A DNA stretch of 64,000 bases from Collinsella aerofaciens (GTDB taxonomy: Bacteria > Actinomycetota > Coriobacteriia > Coriobacteriales > Coriobacteriaceae): positions 105,942 to 169,941 of the forward strand of contig NZ_CABJFS010000005.1 of the NCBI RefSeq assembly GCF_902364945.1, given 5' to 3'. The notes under the pieces were generated by a model. The model did not search any database, was not told the DNA's origin, and saw only the letters and a program-made list of their open reading frames with translations. Position 1 is the stretch's first letter. The number at the start of each line of letters is the position of its first letter. Shown here one piece after another: positions 34,701-44,082 of this stretch. The position numbers and the translations under genes are program-made.

Positions 34701-35114
34701 AGTCGCCTTGTCCAGGATCACGGTCGCCTTTCCGCCGGTGATCTCGATAGTGTCGCCCTTGTCGGCAACCGTCGCACTCGGCTTGCTGTAGGTGTCCGAG
34801 GTATCGGGCTGAGCCTGGATCTTAGCCGTGTGGGACTTACTGCGCGGCGTGGCGTACTCGGAAAACTCACCCTTGGGGTCGACGTTATAACGGAAAATAC
34901 CGTCCTCGAGGAACGTAATACGGCCCTTGATGCCGTCAGCGAAATCGATGTCGACGACATTCGAGGCAGACTGGGACACGGTCGCCGAGTCGACGCCCTT
35001 GAGTGGCGTGGCAATCGCCTGCTGGGGATTGGCAAACACGAGCGTCGCTGCAGTGGCAACGAGGACCGCGCTTCCCTTCACCCACCGTTTCGTAAAAATG
35101 GAATTCCTGCGCAT
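28701..35114 (-). CDS. Giant wall-anchored GH31 glycoside hydrolase with CBM32-like and FIVAR domains
   Basis: The 2,137-residue exported enzyme starts with a signal peptide (cleavage after about residue 36, QAIA). The GH31 beta-sandwich and barrel fill about residues 45-800; likely catalytic Asp residues are D480 in LKTDVAW and D531 in WTGDQYGG, with FGGDPIISARDYQWK following. Next come fibronectin III (970-1045), a discoidin/CBM32-like domain (1050-1190), a dockerin-like calcium motif (LNDNGVYDVYDYS, about 1240), a cohesin-like domain (1268-1400), a second carbohydrate-binding-like domain (1418-1580), FIVAR (1673-1742), a third CBM32-like domain (1755-1908), two FIVAR (1913-2058) and an IPNTGD anchor. 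The architecture recalls GH31 alpha-N-acetylgalactosaminidases acting on mucin glycans; alpha-glucosidase is the alternative. Domain limits are estimates. Confidence 0.85.
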   Translation of the reverse strand: MRRNSIFTKRWVKGSAVLVATAATLVFANPQQAIATPLKGVDSATVSQSASNVVDIDFADGIKGRITFLEDGIFRYNVDPKGEFSEYATPRSKSHTAKIQAQPDTSDTYSKPSATVADKGDTIEITGGKATVILDKATGKMSIKSGDRVVVSESASLDLDKKGTVQTLAKEKSENFFGGGTQNGRFLHTNQTIAISNTNNWTDGGVASPNPFYWTSDGYGVLRNTFAEGSYDFGSTDSSTVTTLHSENEFDAYYFVATNEGASNVATEMLQDYYKVTGNPVLLPEYGFYLGHLNAYNRDGWSTTSGQKKWETKGSKSSSEKGDVKYESGMSTGYKLDGTLAAETLNGEGPTVDTENMKATDFDRQFSARQVIDDYEDSDMPLGWFLPNDGYGAGYGQNGYYKTGGVNSDGASSAGRLNAVRANVDNLKKFTEYANSKGVSTGLWTQSNLEPDSNPETPWHLLRDFDAEVKTGGITTLKTDVAWVGSGYSFGLNGIKTAYDTVTTGANKRPNIITLDGWAGTQRFGGIWTGDQYGGNWEYIRFHIPTYIGQSLSGNPNIGSDMDGIFGGDPIISARDYQWKTFTPSMLDMDGWGTYRKSPMTHGDPYTGISRFYLKLKAQLMPYIYTSAASAANIDTGNGDAGLPMIRAMLLSDNSEYAASTSTQYQYMFGENFLVAPVYQDTQADENGNDIRNGIYLPNYGTDENPTIWIDYFSGKQYRGGQVLNNYEAPLWKLPLFVKANAIVPMYAENNNPEAVSDTNTKGTDRSQRIVEFFATEGDGTFTQYEDDGSSIENNTTEDDSYGTIDNISYGEHVSTVYRSKAAGGTATFTAEASQGGYNGYDSNRTTTFVANVSAKPMSVVAKNGGSALNVVEVDSQETFDTATPEAGQAVYFYSETPNLNHYGSDVDGTEAERGESFNNTKITTNPKVYVKFAKTDVAAAAQTLELGGFVNADATLTADRLNESLSAPTNLAAPEDVTTPTSIKLTWGKVDGATSYDLKVDGTVFAVGDAAEFTHTDLAYNSKHTYQIRSRNAEGYSAWSDVLEANSALDPWRNVPDAEQITWEGSLYGSHKAELAFDHEFQSGDGGFHSGGNDLGKALTVDYGRAYKLDKLEYYPRDDAGNGTVTKMRVETSLDGVHWTSQEVDWARSADCKTVAFDGTVAARYVRMTPLASVGNFFSASEIAIYKTDGTDGFAVGSNLNKATISDGDYSNMKNYLGLENREPDTPTFGSQIRDHFADLNDNGVYDVYDYSFTMAGLDGGTKQKGKVAGSLAVIPSKTEVEAGDEITVDVYAADAKNVNALGALVNFKSDQFEFVSESIAQDGSTAGMENLSREKVQFADRTQTINLAFANRGDGKLYNGTGAVASFKLKAKTAGKVELPSTSWLIGPACDALEFASDGTVTMPDVPQPTVAEYGQDAFNITMTNDELTTDDGTNVEKLIQQKSYNALFDNNEGDNGFEFLWNWSGNWDSEGKLPSYVKLPTTMTFAFKTPSKLDSVEVVNRNGGNGTVQKIKAVVTFEDGSTQEFAGGEYDSFLARYAFDLSAENKGKKATKVEVTPLEASGDQMLTLREVNFNYTQGVEAIEGVELGKNQTEFFEGDITPVDAKATPESAGYPYVTVESSDPSVVSVSAVQAGDSVSYYLRANKAGKAKITVASVLDPSKTASYEVEVKAGVDTSALVAALSKAAGYSESVYTKDSYAALTTAVEAAQKLLDSGQGSYSKKDVADATAKIEKAIDGLKMRPVDEKILINTPENRKNVKVAGFSSEADYEGSNAVNALDGDERTLWHSDWAHGTGMPQYLSVDLGRDYDLTDVTFLPRQDGGTNGDIFEAEILVSDTADGYEKGTAASMGTFAFDNDGRVLTDRGDWKQMSFGAARGRYVTVKVIHAGGGDVDAYCSMAELKFYGTAVPDPVAKDDLTAAIEKVDAELAAGDLKAGDYTEASWTALENALASARAILSDEDATQDEVDQALRALESARDALEKTPVVPVENPTKKQLKALVKQAKETDTRGKTAESVKALTDAITYAEDVLGDENASDTQIQAAYSQLKLAIESLKDADSGNQGGSGNQGSGNGSNGGNQAGKPAGDKAQGSKKNGSAIPNTGDQTAATVATVGGLGAIIAAIGAFFHRRSKAK

Positions 35115-35154
35115 CTGGTCTCCTTTCTTCCGACATGCTGAGGTGCCGAGGACG

Positions 35155-35164
35155 CCCCCCCCCC
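35155..35164. repeat. Ten-C homopolymer tract upstream of the GH31 gene
   Basis: Ten consecutive C on the plus strand (G on the transcribed minus strand) lie 41-50 bases before the GH31 start codon. Such tracts are prone to slipped-strand length changes and in other bacteria change expression of surface genes. Confidence 0.8.
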
Positions 35165-35368
35165 GGCAGCATGGGAAAACGTATCAAACGGAGATGTTCG
35201 GTACATTCCGCACAATGGGGGCCACCCGTTACCAAGGGGCCAACTGGTAGTAACCAGATAGCCACCTACTAGGTCATATCAACATATAGGAGCACTTGCG
35301 CACCCAAGTTCGGAATTCTCCCAGCGGCAGCAAAATAAGCGTCAACGGCAAGGTGGGCTTAATAAGCC

Positions 35369-35443
35369 ATACCAATTGGTTCTTCAGTCAAATACCAATC
35401 TAGCAAAAATGTACTGTTTATCTGGTATTACACAGACCATACC
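35369..35443. promoter_or_regulatory. Candidate operator: repeated ATACCAAT / TTGGTAT sites
   Basis: ATACCAAT occurs at 35369-35376 and 35392-35399, 23 bp apart on the same face of the helix. The first is part of the palindrome ACCAATTGGT. TGGTAT (35423-35428) and CATACC (35438-35443) follow. They lie between the MarR gene and the GH31 start, so a MarR or sugar-responsive regulator could bind here. This is inference. Confidence 0.4.
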
Positions 35444-35487
35444 TTTCCCTCGGGAACTGGGCTTCGCGAAGTTTCCCGAGGGAAAGG
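35442..35487. repeat. Palindrome with CTTCGCGAAG centre, copy 1
   Basis: CCTTTCCCTCGGGAA (35442-35456) pairs perfectly with 35473-35487 around a centre containing CTTCGCGAAG. A related palindrome at 40690-40733 has changed stem bases that still pair, and the same centre. Confidence 0.75.
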
Positions 35488-35629
35488 CTCAGCCGCCATC
35501 CTGCAACCTACCGGGGATTGCCATGACGTACGTTGGCTGATTTGGTTTGGAATGAGATGTTGACGGTGGCTGATGGGCACAACTGTCCCGGGTGCATTTC
35601 AAGATGCACCTAAATGTCTGTCTTTATCC

Positions 35630-36106
35630 TTATAGATTGTCCAGGTAGTCGTCGGCATCATAGGTAAGGCTGTAAGCTTTATTCAGGATGCGCACGAGCT
35701 CCTGGGCATCGTGCTCGCCGAGCGCTGAGAGTTGTTTCGAGAGCGATGCCACACTCTCGGCATTTTTTTTCGCCGCGAAATCACGGCCTTCCTCGGTAAT
35801 GCTCACCAGCACACGCCGACGATCGTTTGGATCAGTCCTGCGCTGAACGTAACCCTTACTCTCGAGTGAATCCAAGATATGCGACATGCGCGCACGGGAG
35901 AATTTCAGCTTCTTGGCAATCTCGGAGGGAATGACATCACCGTCAATACCCGATAGATACTGTAAAACCGGTGCCTCGCCCACACTGGCGCCGCCGGCAG
36001 CACTCAAGGATCCCTTGGCAAGGGAACGTGAGTACACAATCAGTTTTCGAGCGACGTCATCGTAATCCACTGGGGATATTGTCCTTTGCAACTCTAGAAG
36101 GGCCAT
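35630..36106 (-). CDS. MarR-family transcriptional regulator
   Basis: The 158-residue protein has a winged helix-turn-helix: VLQYLSGIDGDVIPSEIAKKLKFSRARMSHILDSLESKGYVQRRTD, with the wing DPNDRRRVLVSITEEG (residues about 50-110), flanked by dimerisation helices. It lies upstream of the GH31 gene in the same direction, 515 bp away, and may control it or itself. The first ATG (36106) lacks a good ribosome site. A GTG about 12 codons in, preceded by AAAGGA, is an alternative start. Confidence 0.88.
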   Translation of the reverse strand: MALLELQRTISPVDYDDVARKLIVYSRSLAKGSLSAAGGASVGEAPVLQYLSGIDGDVIPSEIAKKLKFSRARMSHILDSLESKGYVQRRTDPNDRRRVLVSITEEGRDFAAKKNAESVASLSKQLSALGEHDAQELVRILNKAYSLTYDADDYLDNL

Positions 36107-36174
36107 AAAACCGTCATTTGCCGTACATTAGTTAACATTCGCAACAATTATTTATGGTACCCCAACGCGGAAGT

Positions 36175-36501
36175 CTATTGCTCGTCCTTCTTGCGTCGCA
36201 TAAGCTCCTCAACGTCGATACCCGCGGCCTCGAGCATGCGCTCGACATTCTTTTTGGCGTTGGTCGTGCCAACCTTAAGCACGATCGAAAGCGGAGTGCC
36301 CACCACCAGGCACACGATGCCCACGGGGACACCCCAGCCGGGGCCTCCCTGCATACCCCACATCCCCATCAAAAAGCCAATCGCCACGAGCGAATAGCCC
36401 AGGCGCAGCCAAACGTTGAGCCGCTGAATAGCATCGGTCTGCATCTTTGCCTCGCGGATCAAGTCGTCGCGCGAAAGGTCGTGTCCGTGTTTCTCGTGCA
36501 T
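36175..36501 (-). CDS. Small membrane protein with His-rich N terminus, unknown function
   Basis: The 108-residue protein begins MHEKHGHDLSRDDLIREAK, has two hydrophobic segments (about 32-50 and 55-75) with a Gly/Trp-rich turn (GMWGMQGGPGWG), and ends in a charged helix (NAKKNVERMLEAAGIDVEELMRRKKDEQ) that could form a coiled coil. I do not recognise a family. ATG 36501 has GAGGAGG upstream, and the longer frame is unsupported. It sits between the PTS operon and the MarR gene, all on the minus strand. Confidence 0.7.
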   Translation of the reverse strand: MHEKHGHDLSRDDLIREAKMQTDAIQRLNVWLRLGYSLVAIGFLMGMWGMQGGPGWGVPVGIVCLVVGTPLSIVLKVGTTNAKKNVERMLEAAGIDVEELMRRKKDEQ

Positions 36502-36644
36502 ATGGTCCTCCTCGTGCAAAGTGTGCATCATGCGCAAGTCCATCGTTTATCGAATACGTCATCTTTCAAGAGCAATATAGCGGGTGTCGTGTAGGCGATG
36601 GAGGTCGCTGGCCATATTGCCCTTGAAGGGCGGCGTAAAATCAG

Positions 36645-36674
36645 AAGGCCGTGCGGTTGAGGCCGCACGGCCTT
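36645..36674 (-). terminator. Terminator of the PTS operon
   Basis: A perfect 12-bp stem (AAGGCCGTGCGG, 36645-36656, with 36663-36674) lies just after the IID stop; a T-rich stretch follows on the minus strand. Confidence 0.75.
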
Positions 36675-36696
36675 GCAGGGGGTCAAAGGATGATGA

Positions 36697-37524
36697 CTAG
36701 TAGCTCAGCGCCGGATCGAAGAAGCCAATGAGAACGCCCACAAATGCGATCACAACGAGGATCAGCATCATGACGATGGGGTTGACCTTCTTCTTGGTCA
36801 TCATGTACCAGCAGAAGATGATGAAGATCATGGGCAGCAGGTGCGGATAGATTCCGTCGAGCGTGTCCTGGAACTTGCCGCCACCGGGCAGCACCAGGTT
36901 GGGGCTGCAGGTGATGGAGACCCAGGTAGCACCGACTGCACCGATGACCATGGTACCGACCATCACGATGGAATCACGCAGAGCCTTGGCCTTGGGGCCG
37001 ACCAGTGCCTCGACTGCCTTGCCGCCGAGCTCATAGCCCTGGTTGTAGGCAAAGCGCATGCCGAGGAACATGAGCAGGTTCCACACGACGATATAGAAGA
37101 TAGCGCCGAGCGGGGAGCCGCCGGTCGAGAGACCGAGGGCGATACCGAGCAGGATTGGGATCAGGGTACCGACGATCAGCGAGTCGCCAAGGCCGGCGAG
37201 CGGGCCCATGAGGCCGGCGCGGATGCCGTTGATAGCGTCGTCATCGATGGCCTCGCCGTTTGCGCGAGCCTCCTCGAGGCCGGCGGTGACGCCGACGATC
37301 ATGGTGCCGATCTGCGGCTCGGTGTTGAAGAACGCGGAGTAGGTCTGGAGGGCCTGCTTCTGCTCCTCGGGCGTGTCGTAGAGCTCCTCGACGATCGGAA
37401 GCATGGCGCACAGGTAACCGAAGGTCTGCATGTGCTCCTGCGAGAAGCAAGTCAGGTTGCCATAGGACCAGTTGCGGAACGACTTGGCAAGCGTTTTCTT
37501 AGAGAGTTTCTTCTTCTCTGCCAT
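36697..37524 (-). CDS. PTS mannose-family transporter subunit IID
   Basis: The 275-residue membrane component forms the sugar channel with IIC. The N-terminal soluble part (SKKTLAKSFRNWSYGNLTCFSQEHMQTFGYLCAMLPIV) matches IID proteins, and hydrophobic segments follow from about residue 105 to the C terminus (GPLAGLGDSLIVGTLIPILLGIALG). Its start codon overlaps the IIC stop by one base, so the two are coupled. Mannose-family systems carry mannose, GlcNAc, GalNAc, sorbose or fructose. The specificity here is unknown, but glycan-derived sugars fit the GH31 neighbour. Confidence 0.92.
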   Translation of the reverse strand: MAEKKKLSKKTLAKSFRNWSYGNLTCFSQEHMQTFGYLCAMLPIVEELYDTPEEQKQALQTYSAFFNTEPQIGTMIVGVTAGLEEARANGEAIDDDAINGIRAGLMGPLAGLGDSLIVGTLIPILLGIALGLSTGGSPLGAIFYIVVWNLLMFLGMRFAYNQGYELGGKAVEALVGPKAKALRDSIVMVGTMVIGAVGATWVSITCSPNLVLPGGGKFQDTLDGIYPHLLPMIFIIFCWYMMTKKKVNPIVMMLILVVIAFVGVLIGFFDPALSY

Positions 37525-38381
37525 TAGATGTCCTCCTCTTCCTCATCATCGGAGCCCGAGGCGATAGCTGCCTTGGGAGCGTTTGCGAGGTCGATCTTGA
37601 GCGAAGCGATCTCATAGTTGATCAGGGCGAAGAAGCAGCCGATGCCGGCAGCGGCAATCAGGTTGCACCCCATAACAGCGGACAGGGTGAAGCCGAAGAA
37701 GAACGTGAGGAAGTCCGTGGGCTTAGAGATGACCTGCTTGAGCAGGATGGCGATACCGACGGTAGGCAGCAGCGAGCCGACGGTGAACAGCGTCTTCATC
37801 GCGATGCCGTCCATGGGCATGTAGGTCTTCATGAGGTCGACCATGGCGGTGCCGCCCATGGTGATGATGAACGTCGGGAGGAACGAGCAGACGATGTGAC
37901 CGATCCAAGGCAGAACGTTGTTGACCAGGTAGAGCTTGTGGAGGTCGCCCTTCTCGAGCCACTTCCAGCCCATGCCCTGCCATACCAGGTTAATGGTGGC
38001 GGTGCCATAGAAGAGCACAGTGCCGAGCGTGCCGACGGCGGCACCGAGGGATGCGGCCATGCCGGCAGCCTCAGCGGAGGCGGGATCGATGCCCGAGTTC
38101 TTGATGGCGAGAATCGCCAGCGGGATGCCGATATAGGACACGGCGCGGACGTCGGCGGAGACGGTTCCGCCGGGGGTCACGAGAGCGATGTAGACAACCT
38201 GGATGGCAGCGCCGACGAGGATGCCCGTCTGCATATCGCCCATGATGATGCCGACGATGAGGCCGGCGACCAGAGGACGACCCAGAGTGTAGTTGCCGAT
38301 CGTCGTGCCACCCATGCCAGGCAGTGATGCCAGGCAGGCGAACAGGCCGAACAGCGCGGCTTGGAATGCATTGATTGCCAT
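37524..38381 (-). CDS. PTS mannose-family transporter subunit IIC
   Basis: The 285-residue integral membrane subunit has at least seven hydrophobic segments and typical IIC motifs near the N terminus (TTIGNYTLGRPLVAGLIVGIIMGDMQTGILVGA). The C terminus is very acidic (SDDEEEEDI). It works with IID as the permease, and phosphate reaches the sugar through IIA and IIB. ATG 38381 is preceded by AAAGGGGAAAG. IIB lies 72 bp upstream and IID overlaps by one base. Confidence 0.92.
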   Translation of the reverse strand: MAINAFQAALFGLFACLASLPGMGGTTIGNYTLGRPLVAGLIVGIIMGDMQTGILVGAAIQVVYIALVTPGGTVSADVRAVSYIGIPLAILAIKNSGIDPASAEAAGMAASLGAAVGTLGTVLFYGTATINLVWQGMGWKWLEKGDLHKLYLVNNVLPWIGHIVCSFLPTFIITMGGTAMVDLMKTYMPMDGIAMKTLFTVGSLLPTVGIAILLKQVISKPTDFLTFFFGFTLSAVMGCNLIAAAGIGCFFALINYEIASLKIDLANAPKAAIASGSDDEEEEDI

Positions 38382-38453
38382 GCTTTCCCCTTTCTTTATT
38401 CCTCAGCCCCTTTCCCCCAGGGCTGTAGGTACCAAAATGCGGCTGGCGCCTAA

Positions 38454-38942
38454 CTAGAAGCCAAACTGACCGCGGAACTTTGGCCACTCACCAATGGATT
38501 TCTCCTTGATAAGGGCGAACTCGACCGTGTAGCCGGCGTTGGTGAGATCCTCGAGCGCCTGGGCCTCTTCCTGCGTGATCGACTGGTTGTTGCCGAGCTT
38601 GGTGGTGCCGGGACGATCGTTGCAGGGACCGACGATGATGCGGTCCATGCCGGGCTTAAAGCCAAAATCGACGAGAAGTTCCTTCATGTCGAGCGGGTTC
38701 TTGGTGATCAGGAAGTACTTGGTGTTGGACTTGAGAACCTTCTCGGAGACCTCCTTGAAGTGCTCCTTGGTCCACACGAACGTCTTCTTGCCCGAGGCAC
38801 TCTTGTAGGCCTCCTTGAGCACGGGGTTGGACGCCGCGGCGTCGTTGACGGCGATAAGACCGTCGCAGGGATACTCGAGGGCCCAACGGGTAACGGTCTG
38901 TCCATGGATCATACGGTCGTCAATACGGATGAACGAAATCAT
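38454..38942 (-). CDS. PTS mannose-family transporter subunit IIB
   Basis: The 162-residue cytosolic subunit starts MISFIRIDDRMIHGQTVTRWA, with the phosphorylated His in the IHGQ motif (about residue 13). It accepts phosphate from IIA and transfers it to the incoming sugar. ATG 38942 is chosen for the GGGGAG just upstream; a frame seven codons longer lacks this. The operon order on the minus strand is IIA, IIB, IIC, IID. Confidence 0.92.
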   Translation of the reverse strand: MISFIRIDDRMIHGQTVTRWALEYPCDGLIAVNDAAASNPVLKEAYKSASGKKTFVWTKEHFKEVSEKVLKSNTKYFLITKNPLDMKELLVDFGFKPGMDRIIVGPCNDRPGTTKLGNNQSITQEEAQALEDLTNAGYTVEFALIKEKSIGEWPKFRGQFGF

Positions 38943-39025
38943 ACGTTCTCCCCTTTCCTTCATGAGGCCTGCGGTCGCGGCCTCTTCTTCCTAACGTTTG
39001 CAGCTAGATGAAACCTTGGTGCGGC

Positions 39026-39460
39026 CTAGATGTCGTCGTCCTCGTCGTCGGCGTCATCGGTCGGGACAACGAGCTCGGACATACCGTTCTTGCCCTCCTG
39101 CAGCATCATCTGCTTGAGGGAATCCAGGTCCATGGTGGCAAGCCCCATCATGGCGGTCATAGCCATGGGCAGATTCATACCGCCGAAGGCAATGGTGTGG
39201 GCGAGCAAGCCCTTCTCGGCCAGCGTGTTCATGGCATTGGTGAGCGGCGATCCGCCCAGGATGTCACCAAGCAGGACAACCTCGTCATCGGCGGTAACAG
39301 GAGCGAGCATCGCCTTGACGTTCTCGACATATTCGTCAGCGCCCATGCCGTCCACGAGACTCGTCGACAAGATGTTCGGGGCGTCATTGCCGAGCATCTT
39401 GAGGACACTGTGCAGTCCGGGAGCGAGCGTTCCGTGACTGACCATTACCAGATACCGCAT
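39026..39460 (-). CDS. PTS mannose-family transporter subunit IIA
   Basis: The 144-residue cytosolic subunit begins MRYLVMVSHGTLAPGLHSVLKML. His9 in VSHG is the phosphorylation site that receives phosphate from HPr. DDEVVLLGDILGGSPLTNAM is the second family motif. The C terminus is acidic (DDADDEDDDI). ATG 39460 has GAGAGGAG upstream. It is the first gene of the operon, transcribed away from a divergent GntR regulator across a 308-bp gap with operator-like repeats. Confidence 0.92.
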   Translation of the reverse strand: MRYLVMVSHGTLAPGLHSVLKMLGNDAPNILSTSLVDGMGADEYVENVKAMLAPVTADDEVVLLGDILGGSPLTNAMNTLAEKGLLAHTIAFGGMNLPMAMTAMMGLATMDLDSLKQMMLQEGKNGMSELVVPTDDADDEDDDI

Positions 39461-39768
39461 GCGGTCTCCTCTCGACCTGCCGTGTGTCGCACGGCTTTGC
39501 TTTTTGCTGAGATTATTGTTGCGCCGGGGCATGTTCGGTACAAGAAAATAGTTGCGAACGGCAACTATTCATCGGTTAACGGTAGCAACTATTTTTGTGC
39601 CTAAATTATTTTTTCTTCTAATTATTTTTAAAATAGCAGGTAGATTGCCTGATAAATGTTTTATGTTCCTTATGCACCATACATACCAGCAAGAATCGGG
39701 CCTGGCATCTCCGGTTTGCTCCGCAGTGTCAGACCATGTCACGTACGCCCACGACATGGAGGTACCCC
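39461..39768. promoter_or_regulatory. Divergent control region between the PTS operon and GntR regulator
   Basis: The 308-bp gap is much more AT-rich than its surroundings, especially 39598-39660. It contains a perfect inverted repeat and a third matching half-site (39547-39594). It should hold both divergent promoters. No small gene is seen. Confidence 0.6.
39547..39569. promoter_or_regulatory. Operator-like perfect inverted repeat
   Basis: AATAGTTGC (39547-39555) and GCAACTATT (39561-39569) are separated by five bases. A third half-site GCAACTATTT lies at 39585-39594, 24 bp from the second half. It is about 90 bp upstream of the IIA start and suits a dimeric regulator such as the divergent GntR protein. 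Confidence 0.6.
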
Positions 39769-40551
39769 ATGGATATGATCTCGTTTCTCGCCTCCGAACC
39801 CTTCGACCGCAGCGGTGATACGCCGCTCTATGTCCAACTTAAACATCGAATCGCCCTGCTTATCGCCAGCCAGGCGTTCGACACCAAGACGCCGCTGCCA
39901 CGCGAGCTCGAAATCTGTGAGCGGCTAGAGTTATCGCGCGCGACCGTGCGCCGTTGCTTCCAAGATCTCGTCATCGAGGGGCGCGTGGTGCGCAAACGTG
40001 GGCAGGGCACGTTCATCAAACCCCAAACCTCAGCACCCGGCATCGACCTGGCCCTGAATTTCAGCGCGCGGATGCGCGAAGCGGGACGGGTTCCGAGCTC
40101 GCAGATTCTCGCCTTTTCAAGCATACCGGCCGTCCGCGGCATCGCCTCTGGGCTCAAAGTGTCCGAGGGGACACCCGTCTGGGAGATTCGCCGCCTGCGT
40201 CTCGCCAACGACAAACCCATGGAGCTCAACTACGTCTATATCCCCGTGTCACTTTGCCCCGAGCTTACACGCAAAGACGTGGATGGCTCGCTCTACGCCT
40301 ACATCGCGGAAAAGACCGGCATCCTGCCCGCAAGCGTCGATGCCGTCTACGAGACGGTCAACCTCGACAAGCATGAGGCGCGCCTTTTGGGACAGAACAC
40401 CGGTAAGGCGGCGATGCGCATCGTGCGTTCGACCTACGACAAGACGGGAACCCCGTTCGAGGTAGGCGTGCTCATCAGCTGCGACGGTCAGGCAAAGCTG
40501 CACGTGCACATCGCCGCCGACAAAACAACCTTCACCGCCACAGCCCAATAA
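39769..40551 (+). CDS. GntR/HutC-family transcriptional regulator
   Basis: The 260-residue protein has an N-terminal winged helix (PLYVQLKHRIALLIASQAF...LPRELEICERLELSRATVRRCFQDLVIEGRVVRKRGQGTFI, residues about 20-85) and a UTRA effector domain (about 100-255: VWEIRRLRLANDKPMELNYVYIPVSLCPEL). HutC regulators often bind sugar phosphates such as GlcNAc-6-P. It is divergent from the mannose-family PTS operon, so it probably represses that operon and responds to the imported phospho-sugar. ATG 39769 has GGAGG seven bases upstream. Confidence 0.9.
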   Translation: MDMISFLASEPFDRSGDTPLYVQLKHRIALLIASQAFDTKTPLPRELEICERLELSRATVRRCFQDLVIEGRVVRKRGQGTFIKPQTSAPGIDLALNFSARMREAGRVPSSQILAFSSIPAVRGIASGLKVSEGTPVWEIRRLRLANDKPMELNYVYIPVSLCPELTRKDVDGSLYAYIAEKTGILPASVDAVYETVNLDKHEARLLGQNTGKAAMRIVRSTYDKTGTPFEVGVLISCDGQAKLHVHIAADKTTFTATAQ

Positions 40552-40560
40552 ATCCAAAAC

Positions 40561-40596
40561 GTGGGCGCCGTCGTTCAAACGAACGACGGCGCCCAC
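40561..40596 (+). terminator. Terminator after the GntR gene
   Basis: A perfect 16-bp stem (GTGGGCGCCGTCGTTC, 40561-40576, with 40581-40596) has an AAAC loop and is followed by a T-rich stretch (ATTTTCTTTT). Confidence 0.85.
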
Positions 40597-40640
40597 ACTC
40601 ATTTTCTTTTCAGCCCTAGTCATCGCGCAAAGCCCCTTCG

Positions 40641-40766
40641 GCAGCACACGGTGCTACCGAGTCACCGCATGCCGGGGCGGGAGGGGGTCCTTTCTCTCGG
40701 AAAACTTCGCGAAGCCCAGTTTCCGAGAGAAAGTGTCCCCCTCCCGCCCCGGCCGGACAGGTCACA

Positions 40767-40782
<16 letters not shown>
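40641..40782. repeat. Triple nested inverted repeat reaching into carB
   Basis: Three perfect arms nest around one centre: GCAGCACACGGTG (40641-40653 with 40770-40782), a 17-bp GC-rich arm (40671-40687 with 40737-40753) and CTTTCTCTCGGAAA (40690-40703 with 40720-40733). The centre, ACTTCGCGAAGCCCAG, matches the palindrome at 35442-35487. The outer right arm lies inside the last codons of carB. It may terminate carB. Confidence 0.8.
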
Positions 40783-44081
<3,299 letters not shown>

Positions 44082-44082
44082 G

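Larger units (their letters stand above)
35115..35629. other. 515-bp regulatory region upstream of the GH31 gene
   Basis: No gene was found. It holds the GH31 ribosome site (GAAAGGAG on the minus strand), a ten-C tract, repeated ATACCAAT-type sequences (35369-35399) and a 46-bp palindrome (35442-35487). A weak 7-bp hairpin (GGTGCAT/ATGCACC) lies near 35598-35617 after the MarR gene. The AT-rich 35340-35440 segment is the likely promoter area. Confidence 0.6.
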
